This document shows, one piece after another, positions 45,279-54,687 of a stretch of 64,000 nt of DNA. How positions within the stretch are numbered: the first letter of the stretch is position 1; the number at the start of each line of letters is the position of its first letter. Source of the DNA: Mesorhabditis belari (lineage: Eukaryota; Nematoda; Chromadorea; Rhabditida; Rhabditidae). The notes under the pieces are model-generated. The model was not told the origin of the DNA, ran no database searches, and saw only the letters and a list, made by a program, of their open reading frames with translations. The stretch is from positions 963,001 to 1,027,000 of the forward strand of contig CAUEEP010000910.1 of the NCBI GenBank assembly GCA_958450365.1. Direction: 5' to 3'. The translations under genes were made by a program, and so were the position numbers.

Positions 45279-45288
45279 CTGTAAGGGA

Positions 45289-45412
45289 TGAGGGCGTGGC
45301 TGTAGCGAATGATGGCGTGGCTGTAGTGGATGATGGAGTGGCTGTAGCGGATGATGGAGTGGCTGCAGTGGATGATGGCGTGGCTGTAGCGGATGAGGGC
45401 GTTGAACTCATA
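45289..45412. repeat. 21-bp minisatellite
   Basis: About six copies of GTGGCTGTAGCGGATGATGGC. It is followed by an inverted repeat of GTTGAACTCATCTGTA at 45420-45510. Confidence 0.85.
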
Positions 45413-46747
45413 GCGTTGAACTCATAAACGTTGAACTCATCTGTATTCCGATACAGATGAGTTCAACGCCCTGTATCCGTACAGATGAGTTGAACGTTGA
45501 AAAACGTTCTGAAAAGAAAAGATATTCAGTTGTAAGTTCGAAATTCTGCATTGTAAGTCTTTTAAATCTGAAGTTAAGTCTTTTAAATCTGAAATAAAGC
45601 CAGTCTTTTGTTTTTCAAAGACGTTTTACTCGTTTCTCCAATGTCCAAACAAAAACGGAAAACTTTCACTAGCTTATATCCTTGCTTACAGTACTTTATT
45701 TAGCTAAAAACTTATAGTACTATAGCTTATACGTACTTATAGTACTATAGCTTATACGTATAGCTTACAGTACGCTTGCTTGCAGTACTTTCTTTAGCTA
45801 ATCAAAAGCTCAAAGCCAAAGTAACCTACAGTAACTTTTCTTCATTCGACTTAAACGTACTCATTGATTGATTGGCTCATTGATTTTTTAAACTCATTGA
45901 TTGGCTGAGTATCTTCTCACGGGATAAAGCTAGGAAAGTACTGAAAACGAGGCTAGAGCGAAAATTGCGCAGTTTCAAGTTAAACACTCTTTAAACTTAG
46001 CAATTTTATAGCCTTGTTTACAGTAAACTTTCTGAATAAGCTAAAGCTAAAGAAGATAAGCTAAAGTACAGTAAACTTATTGGTTAACTGAATATCATCC
46101 TAGGAAACGAGCTGTCTAGGATCCTAGGATGATATCTCTATGGATATCATCCTAGGAAACGAGCTAAAGTGGCATTTTCCAAGTCCATTTTAAACCCCAG
46201 CACAAGCATGAGATCTCAATTTTCAAAAATTCCTCTAATTTTAGCTTCTAGATAATTTAAGCTTTTAAAGTTTAGATATTCAGCTAATATCAGTTTTATT
46301 TTCGTCTTTTTGACGTCTTTTGAAACCTCTCTTTTTGATGTTAAAACGACGAAAACCGGCGAAAGTTGAAAATTTTCAAGTTTTCAAATTCTAAGCTCAT
46401 TTCACGAGTTCATAACTTTCTCGAAGCCTAACTTTATGCTAATCTCATATGTGAATTGAATTAGTTTCCTCTTTTAGTTTAGCTTCCTCAAATTTACCGT
46501 ACCTTTTTCGTCTCTTCAAATCCACCCGTGACACTTGCGCTCCACTAACCAAAAATTACACAAATCTGAAAATTTTTCGATAAAATTTGAAGGGAAATTA
46601 GCGATTTTTTAGTGATTTTAGCCTTTAAACAATACTTTTTCCTTTAAACAATAAATCTTTTGTTCAGGGCGATCACTTTTGAGGGTCTAGCTTAGCGAGA
46701 TGTCAATGAATTTGCATCAAATTTTTGGAGGTGATTTTTGAGTATAC

Positions 46748-46979
46748 ACTACTGGACAATGAAATATCATATTCTAAAAAACACTTTCGCACTTTCGCGC
46801 GTCGGTAACTCCCTTGTCTTTACCGTATTTCTAAATATTAATATTACCATTGTGTAGCCCTTGAAAAGAGCTTTCAGAAAATGTATAACACTAATAGTTT
46901 AAACTCAAAGACAAGGGAGTTACAGACGCGCGAAAGTGCGAAAGTGTTTTTTCAAATAGAATATTTCATTGTCCAGTAC
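46748..46979. repeat. Palindromic MITE family B, simple copy
   Basis: Ends ACACTACTGGACAATGAAAT and the inverse of ACAGTACTGGACAATGAAAT. Shares 'CCATTGTGTAGCCCTTGAAA' with 19262-19695. Confidence 0.85.
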
Positions 46980-47954
46980 TGTAGCTTTTTTAGTGATTTT
47001 AGCTTGAAATTAGCGATTTTTTTAGTGATTTTTCTATGTAAATCAGATCTATTTCTATTAGTTTTTTTATTTTAGATATATTTTATAAAACAAACAAGAA
47101 TATCTTATAAAAAACAAACTCACTTTTCTACTTTGACCAGTAGCGCGCAAGTGTCAACTAGCCGAACCCTAAAATCGGATTGGTTGCTCGGATTGGTTGA
47201 GGGAATTTGAAGAATTTGAAGAAATTTTCAACTGACCCTTTGCAGAATCAATTTAATTTAATTAAAAAGAAATTTCTATGCAAATTTGTGAAATTAATGC
47301 AAAGCGCCAATGCTGCTTTTTATTGGCGCCAATCCATTTTGGCGCTTTGGCCCCCAGCGCCAAGCTCCATTTTTTGGCAATGCACTTTGTGCTCATCAGA
47401 AAACTGTAAACACACCCCTTCTAGTGCACTGAAATCGTCATTTTCTTGAGGAAAAGCGAAGATTTAAGTGTGCTAGAAGGGATTTGCTAGCGGCAAAACG
47501 TACAAATTCCGTATTCAGACGTATTCCTGTGTAGGCTGAAAGGCTTTTAGGCTGCGGCTGTAAACGCGGCCCTTCTGGCACATTGGTTTCTCTATGGATA
47601 AAAGCTGAATAAAAACTGGATACTGGATACTGGATGCTGGATAAAAACTAGAGAAACTCAGTGCGCTAGAAGAGAGTGCGTTTCCACGTTTTCAAGCACA
47701 AAGTACGCACAGTAAGGACCGTTATACCCAACATAAGGCATCGAAACCCTAATTAATTTTGATTTTGATTGGTTTCACTTTTTTAAAATGTAAATTTTGA
47801 GATACAAGCCTTGTAGAAAGATACAGTACTGTACTTAACTTTAATACTATGGCGGGTTTTGTGGCACAAAGTTGGGAGCTCTCCTTTTTGCTTAAAAAGG
47901 TCCTATTTGAGCTATAAAAAGGATATTTCAGCTTTGGTGAAAAAAAAAGATATT

Positions 47955-48180
47955 TGACCGGAGGTGGACTCGAACCCTTGACCTCTGGCACTCGGTGCGA
48001 GCACCCTAACCATTTGGCCACAGCACGCCGTACAGGGTGCGTATCTCGGGGATGTATATCTCGGGGGGGGGGATATCTCCGGGGACGCGTATCTCCGCCG
48101 TTTCCCGAAAACCTCGCCTTTGCGCCCGCTAGTGCTGATCGGACAGACGGACAGACTGACATTTTCAAATTATATATAGG
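47955..48180 (-). repeat. tRNA-derived SINE-like sequence
   Basis: The minus strand at 48033-47955 has A box GTGGCCAAATGGTTAGGG and B box GGGTTCGAGTCCACC, but the ends do not form an acceptor stem. Adjacent are 'GGACAGACGGACAGACTGAC' and an AT-rich TTATATATAGG end. The GATATCTC(C/G)GGGG repeats in between are GC-rich compared with the surroundings. No gene was seen from 46980 to 47950. Confidence 0.5.
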
Positions 48181-48856
48181 TTAGATATCGAAAATATGAA
48201 CTCACCGGTGCCTCTGGGGGGCCCTCATTTGTAGGGGGGATATCCCCTACGCGGGGCTTCGTTAAGCCCTTTGGGCGCCCTGAAAATCGAGAAAATTAGT
48301 TGGAAAATTAAAAATTCAATGATAAAATGAAAGAAAGCAAGTGAAATGGTGAATGGATAATAAAATCGAGAAATTTTTCATGCAAGAAAACCTTTTTTTT
48401 GGAGAAATTTTCTTTTGAAAGAAAAAGAGAGATTGGGGAAATTTGAGCCAATAAAATTGCATAAAAGAATAGAGTTTTTCAAAGAAAAATTGCCTATTTT
48501 CTTCTGGGAATTACGATAGTTTGCAGATAAGATTTTTGAGCTAATTTGGTAGTCTTGAAGAGTTTGTTTATGAAAAAGATTCCCCTGCTTTTAGTTTTAA
48601 AGCCCAGAATGTTACCGTAATCAATCTGATTCTAATAATTTTCAAAATTTCTATTCTAAGCTAGTTTCTTTAAGTCTACTTTATGCTTTCCAGCCTCACT
48701 GATCTTTTCTGGGGCACTCGATTCGCTCAGGCTCAGGCTCAGGCTGGGAGAGACGCTGGGAGGTGGGGAGGATTCCTCGCCTTATGTCTCACTGACTACA
48801 AGAGCAATCCAGTACACTGGAAAAGTGTGTTTATGAGTTTTTGAGCACAAGCACAA

Positions 48857-48950
48857 AGTACAAGTAGACTTTTGGAGATTGGTACAAGTAGACTTTTGGA
48901 GATTGGTACAAGTAGACTGTTGGAGATTGGTACAAGTAGACTGTTGGAGA
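48857..48950. repeat. 24-bp minisatellite
   Basis: Four copies of ACAAGTAGACTTTTGGAGAT plus TGGT. Nearby, the phrase 'ACGCTGGGAGGTGGGGAGG' occurs at about 48747 and again at about 49231, each followed by 'TTCCTCGC'. Confidence 0.8.
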
Positions 48951-49299
48951 TACTTGTTTTACTCACATTTGCCGGCTCAGCCAGTTCACCTTCTCTTGTC
49001 AGAGAAGCCAATCAAAAGTCTGATTTTTAGACTTGGTTATTGGAAACTTATAACTTAAACGGAGAGCTTATTGGCAAATGAAAAGTGAGGCGAAATATTT
49101 TGAGTAACTTTAGCCAGATCTACGAAAATCTTCGCATTCTGGTGAATAGGCGGGAAAATTGCTTTGTGAGAGTAGGGAGTGGAATGAATGGGAAATGGAC
49201 AGGTGGGAAAGAGAGAGGACAAAAAAGAGACACGCTGGGAGGTGGGGAGGTTTCCTCGCGTAAGCAACGACAAATCCCGATCGTGTTGAAAGAGGGAAA

Positions 49300-51870
49300 A
49301 GATTGATATGTCTTGATCAAGTTTAAAAAGAAATCTATTTTCAGAAACTACCGTAATCAACCGTTTGTTTGCACTCGATTGCCCAATTTTTGTCTCATTG
49401 ACTGAGCTTCATCGAATGATATCAAAATTGGGCTGAGGTTAAATGACTTAACTGACGACTTAAATTTTAACTGACGTAAACCGTCAGTTAAAAGAAAACT
49501 GGCGGTTTACAGTATTTTCTTTCAGGCTTTGAAAGTGCTTTGATCAAAAGGTAAACTCTAGCTTGCTAAGGTATCAAGATATGATTTAGCAGGCTCAATA
49601 TGACAATCGATAGATCTTTTATTGTTTGATACAGTAATTTTCCCGGCTCTATGACCTGTTCTTGACATCTAGAAGATACTGTAAGTTCAATGGCTTGGTT
49701 CTGAAAGCTTATAAAAGTTTTAAGCCTAAGTTGTTGATTCAAGACTTATTATTACAGATTCTACTTAACTATGGCACTTAAGAAACCAGTATTAATCAAT
49801 CTCGAACTTGAAAAACTTATGAAATTAGATATGAAGGGTGAAATTTGAGTCAATAAAGCAAAAAAAAAAGATCAAATGAAGGACTTTCGTAATAGCGGGA
49901 TGGAGGGATGGAGTAGTCAACAAAAAGTTGAGATCACCGAACTAAAAAAGGAAAGAGAAAAGGCCTAGAGTAGAGTAGAACTTAGAAAATGAGCTATGAG
50001 TCAATAAAGATGATGAGAGAAATGAAATCTTTATCTCTTTTCTTGCAGCAGATTGTGCAAGGATTTCCGTGAACCCGAGGAGATGGCAGATGTCAAGTGG
50101 ATGATTGGGAAGCGAAAAAAAACCGATAGCAAAGTCAATTTTCTAGCATAAGATCTATCCAAAAGCGTCGTTTGATAAAACTTTTGTTAAATTTTTCAAA
50201 TTGGATCAAGTTGGATAAAACTCGAGGAAAGATTACGATAGCAATCGAAAGTATTTAAATTAAAGATGACACGGTTTAGAAAACCGACTATCTAACGGCT
50301 TTTAAGTAATGCCTTAATGTCTAACGGCTTTTAAGTAATGCAGTAATGCCTCCGGGGCTACTATTACAGCTTTTACGGTAAATAGATTGATAATAGATTG
50401 ATCTTTACGATCTTTTACGGTAAATAGATTGATCTAAAAGAGATAATTAATAAGTAAACGGATCCATCGTTGAATCGTCACCAACATCGTTGAATAGTCG
50501 GCTCGCCGGGGTGCACTACTATTAGAGAAAATACGGTAACAATCAACAGTTATTGGAAACACTGATTTGTGCTAGAAAGTATTGTACTTTTTTTTGCAAA
50601 AACAATGAATAACTTTGTTAAAAACAGTGCTGAACTTTAAATTTGCTTTAGAAAGCTAAATCAATTGATTGATTGGAAATGAATTGATTGATTGGAAATG
50701 AATTGATTGATTGGAAATGAATTGACTGATTGGAAAGCAATCGACTGATCGGAGATTTCCCAATCCATTCCCAATGCTGATTCAACAAACAGATTCAACA
50801 AAACTCTTTCAAAACCGAAGCGACACAGCAATGACGAAATTCACGGTCTTTTCACTAGGGAAACAAGAAATTAAAAAATATTTGCAAAAAAATTGCATGA
50901 AACTATTCATGGATACTGTGAGTACAATAAGTAAACGGATCCATCGTTAAATAGTCACCAACTCGGCTCGCCAAGGTGCACTACTATTAGAGAAAATAAA
51001 AACTTATTGTACTCAAACTTATTGTACTGTAACAATCAACAGTTATTGGGAACGTATTCAAAAAAACTGAATATTTTGTGTTTAGCTGATGCTTGAGTGC
51101 GTTAGGAAGGGTGTGTTTCTAGATTTTGAAGTTCAAAATACGTTTACAAAGACAACTTTCAATTGGACAACTTAGAAACTAAAAAGTTTTAGTTTCGCAA
51201 TGATTTTGCAGCGTAAATCCCTATGGCAAAAGAAATTAGGCCAAAAAAATCTCAGAAAAACGACTAGAATCAATCATAGCAACGAATGGGGACAAGATTT
51301 ACAACTCTCTTGCTCTTGGTTTACACCGAATGGATCTTTGTTTTTGCTGTAAAGAGGATTTGATTTTGACGAAGCAAAGCAAAAAGGAGCTTACGCTAGA
51401 TCGGGCAATCAAAAAGAAAAAAGAATCCGCTTTCACCTCTAGATGAGAGAGAGCAGGGAAAAATTGATTAATCAAGAATTGATTGATTAATCAACAATGA
51501 CTAATCAACAATGATCAATCAACAATGATCAATCAACAATGATCAATCAAGTGAGTTGACAAGCAAAGTTTTGGTTATTGTTTTGCTATTTTTGCTTTGT
51601 AACTCAACAATTTACCTATTTACCTAATAAAGATCTCTCTGAAAATCGAAAATTACAGAAAGCAATACACTTTTGGTGCATCGATTTCTAATTTTATCGA
51701 TTCAACCTCAGGATTGGATCTAATCTAAAATCTAAGCTAATCTAAAAGAATTTCGAAATCTAAAAGACGAGTAAAGTTTTAAACTCAGAAAACAATCACT
51801 TTTTGGTAGGAATTCAATATACTTAACTGCTAAATCAGTGCAATAATGCTAAAATTTTTGTCTAAAGTTT
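49300..51870. other. Gene-poor, repeat-rich stretch
   Basis: Contains a small hairpin at about 49340-49520. Two copies of a block 'AAGTAAACGGATCCATCGTT' / 'GCACTACTATTAGAGAAAAT' lie at about 50360-50540 and 50925-51040, with a third partial at 59450-59525. Short ATTGATTGG and ATCAACAATG repeats are also present. A weakly supported terminal exon (about 50050-50150, plus) is discussed among the rejected items. Confidence 0.6.
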
Positions 51871-51873
51871 AGA

Positions 51874-51984
51874 TCAATCATAATCAGGAACAAGTTTGCC
51901 TCCACATTTTTCAAAACCATCGGCAGACAGACATTCGAAATATTTCGTCAGACGGTAGACGGACTTTCGTATCTTTTCGTAAGT
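51874..51984 (-). CDS. Orphan C-terminal exon
   Basis: A minus-strand acceptor (TTTTGTTAG) is followed by 36 codons (TYEKIRKSVYRLTKYFECLS, then ADGFEKCGGKLVPDYD) and a stop. The balanced, cysteine-containing composition looks coding and faintly like the C-terminal part of small secreted nematode proteins. No upstream exon in the right phase was found. Confidence 0.4.
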   Translation of the reverse strand, partial: TYEKIRKSVYRLTKYFECLSADGFEKCGGKLVPDYD

Positions 51985-52873
51985 CTAACAAAATTCATCG
52001 TCAAGAGACAAAAGCCTAAAGACGGAGCCTGATTTAGGACAAGAATCAAAGCCTAAAGTCATCCCTTTCAAATCAACCAACAAGAACTAAAGAAAGCACA
52101 AAGTTTTCAAAATTTAAACTCCTACATTATAAAGGCTGGGAAAGCTTATGCGAGAAACACGAGAGCGTTTTCCACATCGAAGAATGGAAAAGATCAAGGG
52201 AAATGAGAGACGGAAAAGATTGGGAATTAGAAAATATTGGAAAAAGAGAGAGATGTAGTCAGAAATTTCTTCTCTTATCCAATCCTGGGGTTGAATCGAT
52301 AGACTGAGGAGAGATTGGGAAATTTCGGAGAGAGAAAAGAATAAGTATTCCTTTGTCTGTCTCTAGAAATTCCTCGCGTCAGCAAGAGGAGAGAAGTACG
52401 GTTTATAGAAGTCTCGTGGAGTGGTTTAGATTGCAGAAACTGAATAAGCTGAAAAACCAGTCTACGATAGATCTGTTGGGTCTTGTTTTTAGGGTCGATG
52501 ACAAATCAGTGACCTTTCCTAGTCACCTTTGAGGACCTAAAGAATGCAAGCAATCGAAGAGTAGACAGCTGGCCTAAGATCTTACAATTGTTAGGGGAAT
52601 TTGAAAGCTAAAATGTGTCAAATTTCAAAAGCTACTATAATCTTGCCAATACCATGTTTTGTGGTGTCTTCAAACTTGTAAAAGATAAAATTTTATTGTG
52701 TGAGTCTCTAGTTTAAGTTGGGATCTTTATTTGCTAGGTTAAACTAGTAAACTTCGTGTAAAAAGCCGGACTGGAAAGAAGCCTAGAGCAGTAGACTTTG
52801 TCGTGCAACACAGATTGTAAAAGTATTTGAAATATAGCACTAATCCTACTTTTTATCAAAACTTTCAACTTAC

Positions 52874-52972
52874 ACAAATTCAGTACAGGGCTGGCGCTGG
52901 TTCCAAGGCCGATATTGATATTGTTGTTGGTATTGTTGCTGTTGATGTCCTTGATAACCTCCTTGTTGATAA
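52874..52972 (-). CDS. Gln/Tyr-rich exon of an unidentified gene
   Basis: A minus-strand exon with a CTTTCAG acceptor encodes YQQGGYQGHQQQQYQQQYQY then RPWNQRQPCTEF. It ends either at a strong GTAAGT donor or, two codons later, at TAA. Such low-complexity segments occur in secreted and cuticle-associated proteins. Partner exons are not identified. Confidence 0.45.
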
Positions 52973-53100
52973 CTGAAAGTTTGTGTTTCTAAAAAACTTT
53001 TTTGATTTTGCATTAATTCTCAAGCACTAGTACTATTGAAGCTCTAAAACACAAATTGATCTCAAGAATATCATTTCTCCAAAATATCATTTCTCCAAAA

Positions 53101-54474
53101 ATGAAATTTCTACTACTTTTGGCTTTTCTTGGCTTTGGTTTGGTTTCTGCTGAGGCAAGGCCAGTGAGTTTCAGAAAAAAAACGAATTTATCATTAAGCG
53201 AATTGCTTACAGTTTTCAAATTAATGAAAGGTAAGCAATGTAAGCAACAAAAGCATGTATCAAATTTTTCAGAAATCATGTTCCATTTTCCATGCTGCCT
53301 ACTGCACACCGGACCAGTTTTGCTACTTGCCACCGGAGAAATGTGAAGTGGACAACAAACTCTGTGTGGGATACTGTAAAAAACGGGATGAGGTTGGTTT
53401 TAATTGATTTGATTGATTTGATTGATTTGATTGATTTGATTGATTTGATTGATTTGATTGATTTGATTGATTTGATTGATTTGATTGATTTGATTGATTT
53501 GATTGATTTGATTGATTTGATTGATTTGATTGATTTGATTGATTTGATTGATTGATCTGCTTGAATGATTATCAGATATTTTATTTGGTCATCTCTTTCA
53601 ACTCATGCGTTTTCTAAAACGTATCCCTTTCTCGAGTACCGTAATTTTGCTTCCAGTTTTATTCAATCGACCATATCAAAAGTGTTTATCTTATAAACCG
53701 CAGCTATAACTGATTCAATGTTTAGCCAACCTCTGCACCGAAGAAATCCAAACGACACTTGAAAGATTATGTGAGTGTTAAGTCTTACGGGATTAGTTAA
53801 GTCTTACGGTAAAAATGATATGAAGTTACGGCATGATTTCTCATTACGGTATATCAGAACGATTCAGCTTTCGGCTGTATGCCTTTTGTCCAGGCATATC
53901 GAAAGTTTGGCATCAAAACGGATGCTTTAAAAGGCTCCTTAGAAGCAAAAAGGTTCGTTGGTGGTCTAGTGGATAATGCATTTGACTTCCCTGCTCTTCC
54001 GATCAGGTTTCGATCCCTGATGCGGCTTCTTGCTTTTCTTTTGGAGTAACTTCTAGCATTTTGCAGCTAATTGCATTATTGGCAGATTTTGATTTAGCTC
54101 TTTGGCTCTTTGGCAGATTGGCTTTTTCCGTTAGAAGGAATCTTTTAAAGCATCCGTTTTGAATCATCAAAATTCATCCAAAACAACCAAACCTTCGATT
54201 GAATTTTTATACGCCTGGAAAGTCATTTGGCAGATTTTGATTTTGGCCGAATTCGCATTCCTCATACCCGATTCTATAAAAATATCCAGACAAAAGCTCA
54301 CCTTGAGTTTGTGCCTTTCCCTAGTAAACTTCATAATACCCTAACAGGAAAAAAAATTGATTTTACAAGTTTCAGAGAAAATCCAAAGAAGACGATGACT
54401 GTTTGTCGGGATGGAAGTGCAAACCACCAGTGAATTATTGTGTCTGGTGTCTGGGGCATTGCATCGAAAAATGA
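53101..54474 (+). CDS. Small secreted cysteine-rich protein
   Basis: Exons: 53101-53163 (signal peptide MKFLLLLAFLGFGLVSAEARP), 53273-53392 (KSCSIFHAAYCTPDQFCYLP, then a six-cysteine pattern ending CVGYC), 53726-53770 (PTSAPKKSKRHLKDY) and 54376-54474 (RKSKEDDDCLSGWKCKPP, then NYCVWCLGHCIEK and stop). All joins are phase 0. A further short exon at 53858 (NDSAFGCMPFVQ) is possible. An AATAAA lies ~10 bp after the stop. The two cysteine-rich modules suggest a disulfide-stabilised extracellular protein of ~108 residues. I do not recognise the family. The gene converges with the minus-strand gene ending at 54688. Confidence 0.65.
53399..53555. repeat. 9-bp satellite in intron
   Basis: About 17 copies of TTGATTGAT-type units (GATTTGATT), immediately after the donor of the exon ending at 53392. 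Confidence 0.9.
53905..54166. repeat. Hairpin element with tRNA-like core
   Basis: Arms AAAACGGATGCTTTAAAAGG and the inverse AAAGCATCCGTTTT close the element. Inside, 53952-54026 on the plus strand has A box TGGTCTAGTGGATAATG and a T arm TCAGG/CCTGA around TTTCGATC. It lies within the cysteine-rich gene, apparently in an intron. Confidence 0.65.
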
Positions 54475-54631
54475 ATTTAGAAGCAATAAAAAAGTGTATC
54501 TTGAGTTATCTAATCATTCATTTATCAGTGTCAATTTTTATTTGTGACTTCATTCTCATCAAATTTCTTTATCGTTACCTTCATTTTGGTATGACCCAAT
54601 AGTGTATCTTGTTAACGATAACGCATTAGAC

Positions 54632-54637
54632 TTTTAT
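54632..54637 (-). promoter_or_regulatory. Poly(A) signal of membrane-protein gene
   Basis: AATAAA on the minus strand, about 50 nt beyond the stop codon at 54688-54690. Confidence 0.55.
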
Positions 54638-54687
54638 TCACAAGTAAGTATACAAACAATTTCTTTTAGCGTTTCCTTTCAACTATT

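Noticed and set aside
47749..48168. 139-residue minus-strand ORF
   Set aside because: It crosses a tRNA-derived repeat with pol III boxes; the peptide has no recognisable motif.
49771..50150. Possible small plus-strand gene (MALKKPVLINLELEK and LCKDFREPEEMADVKWM exons)
   Set aside because: The last segment looks coding, but no donor and acceptor phases join the two parts, and no homology is recognised.
53292..53555. LIDLIDLID-repeat ORF
   Set aside because: It runs from an exon in the wrong frame into the intron's 9-bp satellite.
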